A stretch of DNA of 64,000 nt from Halobacillus hunanensis (GTDB lineage Bacteria > Bacillota > Bacilli > Bacillales > Halobacillaceae), in assembly GCF_900166655.1 (NCBI RefSeq), contig NZ_FVZB01000006.1, positions 868,001 through 932,000 of the forward strand. The letters are read 5' to 3'. Shown one piece after another: positions 30,744 to 39,322 of the stretch. Numbering within the stretch: the stretch's first letter is position 1; every line of letters starts with the position of its first letter. The position numbers and the translations under genes were made by a program. The notes under the pieces are model-generated. The model was not told the origin of the DNA. It searched no databases and saw nothing but the letters and a program-made list of their open reading frames with translations.

Positions 30744-30877
30744 GGTTGATTTCCACTTCGGGCAGTCGCTTTCCGCGGGCAACGCTTCAGCTTCCTCGGA
30801 AGCAAAAACCGCTTCCTGCGGGATCTTCAGCTGTTGCTTTTCCCGCAGGAGTCGACTGCCCTACGTTTCAATCAACC
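30744..30877. repeat. 134-bp terminal-inverted intergenic repeat (copy F)
   Basis: Termini GGTTGATT and AATCAACC are perfect inverted complements. The interior contains GGGCAGTCG paired with CGACTGCCC and two segments around CTTCCTGCGGGATCTTCAG, giving a long folded hairpin. It shares the TCGCTTTCCGYGGGC...AGCTTCCTC...CGGGATCT...AGGAGTC framework with the copy at 10441. It has no coding capacity. Confidence 0.75.
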
Positions 30878-30963
30878 GCCATACCAGCGAATCTTCTGGG
30901 GAAAGCGAAGACGATGAGACCCTGTAGAGAGCATTATTTATGAGAGAGGAGACTGTATAAACA

Positions 30964-31077
30964 AGGAAGTTCGGTTAAAACCGGCAATAGAAGAAGTTCG
31001 ACTAAGATCGGCACGTCCTTGTGCCAGCGTCGAACTACTCCTCGTCGTGTGGGGCATGTGCCAACATCGAACGACCT
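30964..31077. repeat. GTTCGAC stem-loop repeat (copy D, most complete)
   Basis: Core 30996-31035: arms GTTCGAC and GTCGAAC enclose a second pair GGCAC/GTGCC with a short loop. It is preceded by GAAGTTCGGTTAAAACCGG and followed by a second half-copy around ATGTGCCAACATCGAACG. It is the reference for copies at 7057, 10764 and 14470. Confidence 0.7.
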
Positions 31078-31171
31078 CACCACGCGCGCGGCCGTGGAAA
31101 GCGTAGTGTATTTCCGATACAGTATGTGGTGATGCTGTTTATACAAAAACACACTCCTTTAGAATTCAGCC

Positions 31172-31246
31172 TTGCATATAACTTTAACTATTTGTACAAA
31201 TTGTGTGAATACCATCATAATTGCTTGAAATCAAGAATAATTGCAC
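31172..31246. repeat. degenerate ATTGCAY array
   Basis: Boxes TTGCAT (31172) and TTGTAC (31192) are 20 bases apart; ATTGTGT (31200), ATTGCTT (31220) and ATTGCAC (31240) form a second 20-base series. It lies just past the speB terminator and resembles the better arrays at 2282 and 61863. Confidence 0.5.
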
Positions 31247-31262
31247 ATTTGTTAAAAATAAA

Positions 31263-31289
31263 GATCCGCTGCATCTTGCAACGGACCTA
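31263..31289 (-). terminator. speB terminator
   Basis: On the minus strand the arms GGTCCGTTGCA and TGCAGCGGATC pair around AGA and are followed by TTTATTTTT. It ends the speE-speB transcript. Confidence 0.8.
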
Positions 31290-31298
31290 TTCTATCAT

Positions 31299-32171
31299 TT
31301 ATTCGACAAACCCTAAAAGCATTTCGCGTACAAACTTGCTGGCAGCGATCGCTGTTTGCTCAGTTTGATCGTAAGCAGGAGCTACCTCGACTAAATCAGC
31401 CCCTACTACGTGGACGTCAGATCCCGCAATCGCGTGAATTGCAGCGAGCAGCTCTTTGGAAGTAATGCCGCCAGCTTCAGCAGTCCCTGTTCCTGGAGCA
31501 AAGGCTGGATCTAGAACGTCAATATCGATCGTGACATAAACCGGACGGCCGGCAAGCTCAGGCAATACCTCCTTCAACGGCTCGAGCACTTCAAACTTCG
31601 ACATGTGCATGCCGCTTTCCCGAGCATATTGGAATTCTTCCCGCATGCCGGAACGTATTCCAAATGAATAGACGTTCTCAGGCCCGATCAACTCGCACGC
31701 TTTTCGGATCGGTGTCGAATGAGAGAGAACTTCTCCCTCATACTCTTCCCTAAGGTCGGCATGGGCATCTATATGGATAATCGCCATGTTCGGCTGCGTT
31801 TTATGAAACGCTTTGAAGACCGGCCAGCTGACGAGATGCTCTCCACCGAGTCCAAGCGGAAACTTCCCTTTTTCCAAAAGTTCATCAATATAGCCTTCAA
31901 TGATATCAAGGCTGCGCTCAGCATTACCGAACGGTAGCAGCATGTCTCCAGCATCGTAATAGCTGACTTCTTCAAGATGGCGATCTAAATAGGGGCTGTA
32001 TTCCTCAAGACCGATCGAAGCTTCGCGGATCCGGTTTGGGCCAAATCGAGAGCCTGGACGAAAGCTAACTGTCCAATCCATCGGCATGCCGTAAATAACT
32101 ACTCTAGCTTCCTCTTCCGTCGATCGGCTCATAATAAACACTTTTCCTGAGTAGGCCGGGTCGAATCGCAT
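31299..32171 (-). CDS. speB: agmatinase
   Basis: Hydrolyses agmatine to putrescine and urea. The ureohydrolase of 290 residues has the di-manganese ligand motifs GGEHL, HIDAHADLRE and DIDVLDPAFAPGTGT. The N-terminus MRFDPAYSGKVFI matches the Bacillus enzyme. It is 3 bases downstream of speE, so putrescine formation and spermidine formation are encoded together. No arginine decarboxylase is in the window. Confidence 0.96.
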   Translation of the reverse strand: MRFDPAYSGKVFIMSRSTEEEARVVIYGMPMDWTVSFRPGSRFGPNRIREASIGLEEYSPYLDRHLEEVSYYDAGDMLLPFGNAERSLDIIEGYIDELLEKGKFPLGLGGEHLVSWPVFKAFHKTQPNMAIIHIDAHADLREEYEGEVLSHSTPIRKACELIGPENVYSFGIRSGMREEFQYARESGMHMSKFEVLEPLKEVLPELAGRPVYVTIDIDVLDPAFAPGTGTAEAGGITSKELLAAIHAIAGSDVHVVGADLVEVAPAYDQTEQTAIAASKFVREMLLGFVE

Positions 32172-32174
32172 CGA

Positions 32175-33008
32175 TTAGTCCTCCTCCGTCATATCTTTGA
32201 CGAATTTCGGCAGCGCAAAGCAGGCCTTATGAAGTTCTTTTGTGTAATACTTTGTATCAAATGCCGTGAAACGTTCGTCCGTAACTTTCAGTGGATCGTA
32301 AATTTTACTTCCCATCGTAAATGTCCACAAACCGCTGGGATAAGTCGGGATATTCGCTGTATAAACGCGTGTAATCGGGAAAGTTTCTTTAACATCCCCA
32401 TACACTTGCCGAATTAAATCTGCTTTAAACCACGGATTATCTGTTTGGGCCACGAGAATGCCATCCTCTTTCAGGGCTTTTGCAATTCCTTCATAGAATC
32501 CTTTTGTAAAAAGGTTCACGGCTGGACCTACGGGCTCGGTCGAATCAACCATAATGACGTCATACTCCCGCTCACTTTTCGCAATATGCATGAACCCGTC
32601 TGACACTTGGACGTCAACCCGAACATCATCAAGTGTACCAGCGATGCTTGGTAAGTATTTTTTTGAGTACTCGATCACTTTTCCATCGATTTCAGCAAGG
32701 GTTGCCTGTTCGACACTGTCATGCTTTAGGACTTCACGGATTACTCCGCCGTCGCCGCCGCCTACAACGAGCACTTTTTTCGGACTTGGATGGGTAAACA
32801 GCGGAACGTGTGCCATCATTTCGTGATAGACGAATTCGTCCTTTTCGGTTGTCATCACCATATCATCGAGCAGCAGCATATTCCCCCACTCTTCTGTTTC
32901 AACCATTTCCAATTCTTGAAAATCTGTTGTTTCTTTATGCAAAGTCCGATTCACTTTTGCCGTAATGCCAAAGTTTTCGGTTTGTTTTTCAGTAAACCAT
33001 GTAGCCAT
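32175..33008 (-). CDS. speE: spermidine synthase
   Basis: Transfers the aminopropyl group from decarboxylated S-adenosylmethionine to putrescine. The 277 residues contain the [14 protein letters not shown] nucleotide loop near 84-97 and the catalytic DSTEPVGPA segment. AAAGGAG lies before the ATG. It forms an operon with speB and is divergent from pbpG, the B. subtilis arrangement. Confidence 0.96.
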   Translation of the reverse strand: MATWFTEKQTENFGITAKVNRTLHKETTDFQELEMVETEEWGNMLLLDDMVMTTEKDEFVYHEMMAHVPLFTHPSPKKVLVVGGGDGGVIREVLKHDSVEQATLAEIDGKVIEYSKKYLPSIAGTLDDVRVDVQVSDGFMHIAKSEREYDVIMVDSTEPVGPAVNLFTKGFYEGIAKALKEDGILVAQTDNPWFKADLIRQVYGDVKETFPITRVYTANIPTYPSGLWTFTMGSKIYDPLKVTDERFTAFDTKYYTKELHKACFALPKFVKDMTEED

Positions 33009-33106
33009 TCAAAAGATCTCCTTTCAACACTCTTGTAACCAATCAAATTATAGATTAAACGCTGGAAAAGGCAAGCAAATGTTTAATTTACCAGTGTCTT
33101 CCCCAT

Positions 33107-33125
33107 AATAATAGTAATCATTATT
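33107..33125. promoter_or_regulatory. Fur-box-like AT palindrome between speE and pbpG
   Basis: The 19 bases AATAATAGTAATCATTATT agree with the classical Fur box GATAATGATAATCATTATC at 15 of 19 positions and sit in the 145-base divergent gap. AT-rich palindromes arise easily by chance, and neither neighbour is a known Fur target, so the assignment is tentative. Confidence 0.3.
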
Positions 33126-33153
33126 ATATCTTAACAGGCAGGAGTAGGGAAGA

Positions 33154-35205
33154 ATGCTATTATTTATTCGTCTTAGATGGAAATGGATACGCAGGTCATT
33201 GAAAGCAGCTTTCACTTGCTGCATCCTTGGCCTCATTGTGCTCGCAGCTGTGTTCATTTATGCAGTCAGTCTCGGCCCTCCTTCCCTTCACACCGAGCAG
33301 AATACAATCTACTATGGCTCTGACGGGAAAGTGATCGACGAGGACCACGGCAAACAGGAACGTTACTGGATCAGCAAAGAGGATATGCCTGAATCCATTG
33401 TTCAGGCCACGCTTGCGATCGAGGATCACCGTTTTTATGATCATTGGGGTTTTGACCTCAGACGTATTGCCTCAGCTGCACTAACCGACTTGAAAGCTAT
33501 GAAAATGGTAGAAGGAGCCAGCACCATTACGCAGCAGTATGCTCGTAACCTCTACTTATCTCATGAAAAGACGTGGACGCGGAAACTTAAAGAAGCCTTT
33601 TATGCGATGCGCCTTGAAATTTTTTATGAAAAGGACGAGATCATTGAAGGGTATCTAAATACGATTTACTACGGACACGGAGCTTATGGGATTGAGGCTG
33701 CCAGCCGCTACTATTTTAATAAACATGCAGAGGAACTTACCTTAGCCGAAGCTTCGATGCTTGCTGGAATTCCTAAAGGGCCAAGCTACTATTCTCCTTT
33801 AAATAATTCAGAGAATGCAGAAGAGCGCCAGAGTGTTATTCTCTCCCGCATGGAAGATCTTGGCTACATTTCCGCTGAGAAAGAGCAAAAGGCTGTTGCC
33901 GCGTCACTCGATTATTATGATCATTCAGGGGAAGCCACGAAAACAGTGGCTCCATACTTTCAGGACAAAGTGACGGAAGAGGCTGCGAGAGTTTTGGATA
34001 CCGATGTGGATGCTGTCAAAACGGGCGGATACCATATTTACACGACGTTAAACAAATCACATCAGAAAGAACTCGAACAATCCATCGATGAGACAATCGC
34101 CAATGGCTCTGAGATTCAGACAGCAAGTGTCATTATGGACAGCCAAACAGGCGCCGTCACAGCTTTGGCAGGAGGAAAAGATTACTCAAAGAGTGCCTAT
34201 AACCGAGCAACCGATGCCCAGAGAATGGTCGGTTCCACCATTAAACCATTTCTCTACTATGCGGCTTTGATGCGTGATTACACTCCGCTGACGATGATTG
34301 CAAGTAAACCAACATCTTTTGAATTGAAAAATGGCAATGTCTACTCACCTAGCAATTACAATAATTACTATGCCAACCGTAAAATCACGATGGCACAAGC
34401 CTTAGCGTTATCAGACAACATCTATGCCGTGACAACGAACGTTGATATCGGACCAAAGAACTTTGTAGATACATTGCGTACGTTTGGCATTTCAGGCAAG
34501 TTACCCTCGGTGCCTTCCTTGGCCCTCGGTAGTGCCTCGATCTCACTTTACGAAATGGTCGATGGCTACATGCGGATGGTCAGTGGATCTGCAGCTGTAC
34601 AAGCTCACACGATAACCAAGATTACTGATCGCCACGGTAACGTCGTGTACAAGTACAAACTGAATACAGACACCGAGAAATCAATTGACCCTAACACCGC
34701 CTTTACGGTGACGCATATGATGACAGGGATGTTCGATACAGCTCTCAATGGCTATATGAGTGTGACGGGAGCAAGTATTGCCGATCAACTGACACGTATG
34801 TATGGCGGTAAATCTGGAACGACAGATGCAGACAGCTGGATGATTGGATTCAGTCCGCAATATATCATGGGAGTGTGGTCAGGGTATGATGACAACCGTA
34901 ATATTACCAAAACGGCTGAACACCAATATTCAAAACAATTATGGGCCAGCACAATGGAAACGATTCATCAGCCGCTTCCTGTCGCAGCTTTCACTCCAAC
35001 TCCAGGTGTGAAAGGAGTATACATTAACCCTAAAACCGGTAAACTCTCCGGCCCAGGCTGCCCGGAAGAAAGACTCGTTTACATGGCTGAAGAAAATATT
35101 CCAACCGAAACTTGTGAACCAAACGAAAAAAGCAATGAAGAACAAATTAACGAAGAACTCCAAGACGACTCCTGGTTAGACGGCATCGTCGACTGGTTCT
35201 CCTAA
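33154..35205 (+). CDS. pbpG: class A penicillin-binding protein (PbpG-like)
   Basis: Bifunctional peptidoglycan glycosyltransferase/transpeptidase at the outer face of the membrane. The 683 residues show a membrane anchor (about 14-36), a GT51 domain with the catalytic glutamate in EDHRFYDHWG, and a transpeptidase domain with STIKP (SxxK), SDN (SxN) and KSGT. A short acidic C-terminal tail ends in WLDGIVDWFS. The location beside speE equals B. subtilis ywhE (pbpG), a sporulation-linked class A enzyme. No SigG promoter was evaluated. Confidence 0.93.
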   Translation: MLLFIRLRWKWIRRSLKAAFTCCILGLIVLAAVFIYAVSLGPPSLHTEQNTIYYGSDGKVIDEDHGKQERYWISKEDMPESIVQATLAIEDHRFYDHWGFDLRRIASAALTDLKAMKMVEGASTITQQYARNLYLSHEKTWTRKLKEAFYAMRLEIFYEKDEIIEGYLNTIYYGHGAYGIEAASRYYFNKHAEELTLAEASMLAGIPKGPSYYSPLNNSENAEERQSVILSRMEDLGYISAEKEQKAVAASLDYYDHSGEATKTVAPYFQDKVTEEAARVLDTDVDAVKTGGYHIYTTLNKSHQKELEQSIDETIANGSEIQTASVIMDSQTGAVTALAGGKDYSKSAYNRATDAQRMVGSTIKPFLYYAALMRDYTPLTMIASKPTSFELKNGNVYSPSNYNNYYANRKITMAQALALSDNIYAVTTNVDIGPKNFVDTLRTFGISGKLPSVPSLALGSASISLYEMVDGYMRMVSGSAAVQAHTITKITDRHGNVVYKYKLNTDTEKSIDPNTAFTVTHMMTGMFDTALNGYMSVTGASIADQLTRMYGGKSGTTDADSWMIGFSPQYIMGVWSGYDDNRNITKTAEHQYSKQLWASTMETIHQPLPVAAFTPTPGVKGVYINPKTGKLSGPGCPEERLVYMAEENIPTETCEPNEKSNEEQINEELQDDSWLDGIVDWFS

Positions 35206-35217
35206 CACACCCATTTC

Positions 35218-35262
35218 CTTCCACCTCAGGTCATCCAGTTTCTGGATGACCTGAGGTGGAAG
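35218..35262. repeat. perfect 21-bp-arm palindrome, copy 2
   Basis: Arms at 35218-35238 and 35242-35262 are exact inverted complements around TTT and are identical to the arms at 13979-14025. Here it follows the pbpG stop codon by 12 bases and is followed by TTTTACCC, so this copy may act as a terminator. Confidence 0.85.
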
Positions 35263-35627
35263 TTTTACCCATTACTCTACATTAGTTTGAATATTCAAAT
35301 AATAGTAAACAAAGAAAACGACCGGTGACTAGCCGGTCGTCTTCTTTGTCCTAGTAATACATGTAAAACCCATGTTGTACTTAATATATTATTCGAACAG
35401 CTTGTTCGTCAAGATTCGTTGCCCGAAAAGCTGCTTATTTCATGTGAACATTTTGTGAACAATTTTTAAACCTTTCATGAATGAATTCCCGCAGCTGTAT
35501 TTTAATCCATTATTAATCCTTTTAACTAACAGAACATGTTAGTATTCCTTAACCGTCTGGCTCCTGCTTGCCCCTTTAAAACACAAAAAAGGCGCTTTCC
35601 CTTTCTAAACAGGAAGCGCCTCCTCTA
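35263..35627. other. gap between convergent pbpG and ywhD
   Basis: No gene is seen. The gap holds a bidirectional terminator at 35311-35347 (ACGACCGG/CCGGTCGT extended by A- and T-rich flanks). It also holds a symmetrical CGAACAGCTTGTTCG at 35394-35408 and the ywhD terminator at 35586-35624 (AGGCGCTTCC/GGAAAGCGCCT type arms with a T run on the minus strand). Confidence 0.6.
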
Positions 35628-36176
35628 TTATTCGAACCCAAGTTGATCTTTCAACTCTTGATTTGAATTCTCCCAGAGCTCTGGTTTAAAATCACGCAAG
35701 TATTCCCCTAAAATACGCTTCGATTTCTCATCCATATGTTCCAAAACGAAGCGGCCTTTTAATGATTTATCCATTTGATTCACGTGCTCAGGCATTGATT
35801 TGTAGCCGCGGCGAATTCCACGATCAACAACAAGTTCACTCCCGGACACGCCATAATAGCAAGGTTTCCCACCACGATGGTCGACCGTCACCCATGCAAT
35901 CCAATACAGTTTGCCATTTGGAACTTCTGATCGCTCAGGTTGAAAGCGAACGCGCTTTTCGACCTTGCTTCGGGCGTGAAGAGCGCCCATGTCCACAAAC
36001 GCCTCTTCTTCATTAGCATCAACAATTACAGGCGTCATGTTCTCCAGGCTGATAGACCCTACGCCGTATCCTCCGTGACCATCAGTGGAGTCATCTTTTA
36101 TTATCGTAAATTGATTTTTCTTTTTATCATTACTTTCGCCTTCATCTTTATTTTTAAATTGATCAAATTCTTTCAT
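35628..36176 (-). CDS. ywhD: YwhD family protein
   Basis: A 182-residue cytosolic protein conserved in Bacillales at this locus. A polar, lysine-rich N-terminus (about 1-25) is followed by a compact domain with GGYGVGSISLENMTPV and WIAWVTVDHRGGKPCYYGV. The function is unknown. It stands alone with its own terminator, divergent from the tautomerase gene. Confidence 0.85.
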   Translation of the reverse strand: MKEFDQFKNKDEGESNDKKKNQFTIIKDDSTDGHGGYGVGSISLENMTPVIVDANEEEAFVDMGALHARSKVEKRVRFQPERSEVPNGKLYWIAWVTVDHRGGKPCYYGVSGSELVVDRGIRRGYKSMPEHVNQMDKSLKGRFVLEHMDEKSKRILGEYLRDFKPELWENSNQELKDQLGFE

Positions 36177-36350
36177 TTCTAAATGACATCCTCCTTCTAG
36201 ACTGCTGTTGCTTCTACTTTAACATACACATGTCCTACTTTTCACTCAACAAAAACTCCAATAATTCTCAACCGCGGAGGCAGGAATTTAGCACTTTTTG
36301 CAGAAGAAAGTATTGTGATCCAATTAACGCTTTAAAGGGAGAGAACCAAT

Positions 36351-36533
36351 ATGCCTATTATTACTGTACAAATGCTCGAAGGCCGAACCGATGATCAGAA
36401 GCAATCTTTAGTTGAAAGGGTAACCGATGCCGTGACAGATACAACGGGTGCCCGTAAAGAAGCTGTCACTGTTGTGATTGAAGAAATGTCGAAGCAAAAT
36501 TATGGTGTCGCGGGAAAACGATTGGTTGATTAA
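36351..36533 (+). CDS. 4-oxalocrotonate tautomerase family protein (YwhB-like)
   Basis: A 60-residue protein beginning MPIITVQMLEGR. After Met removal, Pro1 is the catalytic base of the tautomerase superfamily, and Arg11 (counting from Pro1) is also conserved. It forms small hexamers in known members. The physiological substrate in Bacillus is unknown. Located next to ywhD as in B. subtilis ywhB. A GGGAGAG ribosome site precedes the start. Confidence 0.88.
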   Translation: MPIITVQMLEGRTDDQKQSLVERVTDAVTDTTGARKEAVTVVIEEMSKQNYGVAGKRLVD

Positions 36534-36649
36534 CTCACAAGAATTTTTCGATATTAGATGATAAGAGAAATGCCTTCTATGTTTCAAAATTCTCACAAGT
36601 GGAAGGCAGTCTTATAGAATGACAAACATATGAGAGGAAGAGATACAAA

Positions 36650-37060
36650 ATGAACAAATTATCCTTAGAAACTGCGAAAAAATTAATTGATAGTGCTGAG
36701 AAAGAAGCCAGCAATCTAGATGTGGCTATGGTAATTTCGATCCTTGATGATGGCGGAAACTTAATCGCCGTCCATCGCATGGATGATGCATGGCTTGCCA
36801 GTGTGGACATCGCCCAGAATAAAGCTTGGACTTCTGTAGCCCTTAAGATGCCTACCTCTGACTTAGCAGATGCAACCGTGCCGAAAGCCGAGCTGTACGG
36901 ACTGAATACGACCAATAACGGACGTATTGTTGTGTTTGGCGGCGGCATCCCGCTCGTTAAGGAAGGAAAAGTTGTTGGAGCAGTTGGGGTCAGCGGCAGC
37001 AAAGTAGAACATGATGTGCAAGTGGCTGAGGCGGCCGTTAAAGCTTTCGAAACTTTGTAA
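36650..37060 (+). CDS. GlcG/HbpS family protein (DUF336)
   Basis: A 136-residue heme-binding-protein-like domain of the GlcG/HbpS/PduO-C family. Features visible are the N-terminal LSLETAKKLI helix, the VVSILDDGG-like strand (here VISILDDGGNLIAVHRMD), and the C-terminal GGGIPL...GAVGVSG segment. Members bind heme or other cofactors or oligomerise as regulators; no specific role can be assigned. AGAGGAAG lies upstream. Confidence 0.82.
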   Translation: MNKLSLETAKKLIDSAEKEASNLDVAMVISILDDGGNLIAVHRMDDAWLASVDIAQNKAWTSVALKMPTSDLADATVPKAELYGLNTTNNGRIVVFGGGIPLVKEGKVVGAVGVSGSKVEHDVQVAEAAVKAFETL

Positions 37061-37117
37061 ATTAAAAAAGACTTACTTAGGTAGAATAGCTTCCCCCTCT
37101 ACTAACAAGGCTAAACT

Positions 37118-37162
37118 CAAACCCCTCCCGTATTGCCTTTATGGCTATACGGGAGGGGTTTG
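37118..37162. terminator. strong hairpin after the GlcG-like gene
   Basis: Sixteen-base arms from CAAACCCCTCCCGTAT and its complement around a 13-base loop. There is no long T run on either strand (AAAAAATT follows on the plus strand), yet the position between convergent genes and the stem strength suggest a terminator. Confidence 0.6.
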
Positions 37163-37194
37163 AAAAAATTAATCAATAAAAAATGAGTCGTCTA

Positions 37195-37407
37195 CTATTC
37201 CTCTTGCTCTCCCTCGTTTATTGAAGCTGATGGAGCAAGGTCTTCATCTTCATTTCTCTGAAACCCCTTATCTAACCTTCCAGCATTTTCAATGTCACCA
37301 GAAGCTTTGTAACCAGCAATTTCAGTATTAGAAGTTGTTCCATAAAGACCCATACCGCCTAATTTTCCATTTACCTTTTCCTTATTGCGATCCTTTTTAT
37401 TGTCCAT
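37195..37407 (-). CDS. small hydrophilic protein, unknown
   Basis: From the ATG at 37407 (AGGAGGTG upstream) it encodes 70 residues. The product is highly charged, beginning MDNKKDRNKEKVNGKLGG and ending in an acidic tail, with a central GLYGTTSNTEIAGYKASG. No hydrophobic core is apparent, so it may be disordered. Such small polar proteins are common in sporulating Bacillaceae, but no family is recognised. Confidence 0.55.
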   Translation of the reverse strand: MDNKKDRNKEKVNGKLGGMGLYGTTSNTEIAGYKASGDIENAGRLDKGFQRNEDEDLAPSASINEGEQEE

Positions 37408-37550
37408 ATTTTCACCTCCTGATGGTAATATAACCAAAGGAAGCCTCATCTATAATGGTCACAAACATTGCCTAAATGGGGAGTGAAACTTGCTTCTTAC
37501 TCATAAAATAAATAATCAAAACTGAAACTGCTTTTATTAGAAGGAGGACA

Positions 37551-38369
37551 CTATGACCTCCTAAAGTTCCCTACTACTTCAACCGTTTCACTGACACTGA
37601 CAAAAGCTTTCGGGTCAACACTAGAAATAAGGGACTTAACTATCGCTAATTCATAACGAGAAATAACCGTATATAGCACTTTACGCTCAGTATTAGAATA
37701 GCCGCCCTGCCCATTCATGACAGTAACACCGCGAATTAAATTTCCAAGCAGCTCATCTTTTACCTCCTGCCCTCGATCCGTGACTACCATCAAATTCAAT
37801 TTAATATGACGGGTGTGAACACGGTCTATAACAATCCCGGTAATATAAATGGATGCCATTGTATATAGTGCAAGATCCCAAGCAAAGATAAACCCGGAAA
37901 CAAACACAACAATACTATTTAAGCCAAAAATTAATCCACCTAGAGGAATATCACGTTTTTGGGTGAGCACAAGTCCAATAACATCAAATCCTCCGGTTGA
38001 TCCATAAAATCTTATAATAAAACCGATAGATATACCGGCAATAACTCCTCCAAACACCGCGGATAATAGAGCATCATCAGTAACCTTCATTACAGGGATA
38101 TACTGCATAGCTATAGAAGTGGTAAAAACAGAAAATATACTATTCCATATAAATTCCTTACCTACCTTCATCCATCCAATGATTAAAATAGGGATATTTA
38201 AAATAACAAGCCAAATACCAGCGTTTATGGGAGAAAGCAGCCCAAAAACCATGGCAAGACCTGTTACGCCGCCTGTTAATACTTCATGGGGGAGTAGAAA
38301 CATATTAAAAGCAAAACCTAAAGCAATAGAAAATACAAACAGTACAGAATATTTATATAAATGATTCAT
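37551..38369 (-). CDS. YitT family membrane protein
   Basis: A 272-residue membrane protein with an N-terminal block of about five to six helices (DUF161, with LLPHEVLTGGVTGLAM and FYGSTGGFDVIG) and a cytosolic C-terminal DUF2179 domain (VLYTVISRYELAIVKSLISSVDPKAFVSV). Transport is suspected for the family but not shown. The ATG at 38369 is preceded by GGAGG at good spacing; the longer frame from 38405 has none. It is flanked by non-syntenic genes. Confidence 0.87.
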   Translation of the reverse strand: MNHLYKYSVLFVFSIALGFAFNMFLLPHEVLTGGVTGLAMVFGLLSPINAGIWLVILNIPILIIGWMKVGKEFIWNSIFSVFTTSIAMQYIPVMKVTDDALLSAVFGGVIAGISIGFIIRFYGSTGGFDVIGLVLTQKRDIPLGGLIFGLNSIVVFVSGFIFAWDLALYTMASIYITGIVIDRVHTRHIKLNLMVVTDRGQEVKDELLGNLIRGVTVMNGQGGYSNTERKVLYTVISRYELAIVKSLISSVDPKAFVSVSETVEVVGNFRRS

Positions 38370-38585
38370 TAACTTTAACCTCCAATCCGGATATAGCTGG
38401 AACACTTAATGAATTCTAGTGGCCATAAAAATAAAAGTCAATCATGTTTTCATAGGGCCAAAGTCTCTTTTATAACTAGTGCGGTGTTCCTTTCCGGAGA
38501 GGTTCTTAAGATTCTTTAAACTGTCTATTACTCAAGAAAAAACTCCCTAAGTAATTCATACAAATAATGCCAAATTCCTTAGTAG

Positions 38586-39272
38586 TTAAATATCCAGTTT
38601 CTTTCCTACTGGAACAAGATATAAAGCTGAAAGATCATCTTCTCCCGGCAGCACACTGCTGTTTAAATACTTGTCAACAAATCCTCCAATGGGAACAATA
38701 GCTTTATTTAGATTGCCAGCAACCAGCTGGATATTTTGCACCATATGTCCCGCTTCCATTAAGCAAAAACGATAGCCTCGCTCCCCATATTGATCTACGG
38801 CAAAGGTTACATCAGCTGCTACAATGACGCAGAAATTATAATCAATGCTCTCCTGCACCAACGCATCGTTAACGTCGTTATTTCCGTTAACAAAAGTTAA
38901 TGCATGTTCATTGGCGTGATACTTGTAAAGGCCTGGCTGCAAATGGGCAACCTCTTTAACGGCTATAAATAGTTCATTGCTATAAAGCTGTCCGGCAGAC
39001 GGATAAGCCCTCCTGCCCGTTTCATCCTCGAGAGCCCCAACAGACCACTTTAAAAAAGTCCCAAGAATGTCCTTATCTAATCCTTTATCGCGACCGATGG
39101 ACTTCGAAGATTCTCTAGATTGAATGCTTCCACCCAACTCCCCAGGCACCCTGCTGTAGCGCAGCAGAATAAAATCTTCAAGTTTTACATCCTTCTCTAC
39201 ATGTTTAGAGGAAGGATTAGATACAGGTGGCCAGCCTGACTCTTTATGATACCTTTTGAAATAACTGTCCAT
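38586..39272 (-). CDS. SagB/ThcOx-type FMN oxidoreductase
   Basis: A 228-residue nitroreductase-fold protein of the SagB/ThcOx type. The diagnostic segment is RRAYPSAGQLYSNELFIAV, with GLYKYHANEHAL and the late MEAGHMVQNIQL helix. In RiPP clusters such enzymes oxidise azolines to azoles. Here no YcaO cyclodehydratase, precursor peptide or transporter is adjacent, so the substrate is unknown. The gene is about 50 bases downstream of the DinB-like gene and may be in the same transcript. Confidence 0.8.
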   Translation of the reverse strand: MDSYFKRYHKESGWPPVSNPSSKHVEKDVKLEDFILLRYSRVPGELGGSIQSRESSKSIGRDKGLDKDILGTFLKWSVGALEDETGRRAYPSAGQLYSNELFIAVKEVAHLQPGLYKYHANEHALTFVNGNNDVNDALVQESIDYNFCVIVAADVTFAVDQYGERGYRFCLMEAGHMVQNIQLVAGNLNKAIVPIGGFVDKYLNSSVLPGEDDLSALYLVPVGKKLDI

Positions 39273-39322
39273 AACCTGATCACTCCTATCTTTATTTAAC
39301 TTCTAACAAGCGGCTACATTTC

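Larger units (their letters stand above)
30616..31298. other. repeat-rich gap upstream of the ywiB-argS group
   Basis: A 683-base gap with no supportable gene. It contains a 134-bp element with terminal inverted repeats (30744-30877), a full GTTCGAC stem-loop copy (30964-31077) and a degenerate ATTGCAY array (31172-31246). The speB terminator closes it at 31263-31289. Repeats account for more than half of the gap. Confidence 0.6.

Noticed and set aside
35394-35408. LexA box CGAACAGCTTGTTCG
   Set aside because: The half-sites are separated by five bases, while the Bacillus SOS box needs four, and it is in a convergent gap without a promoter.
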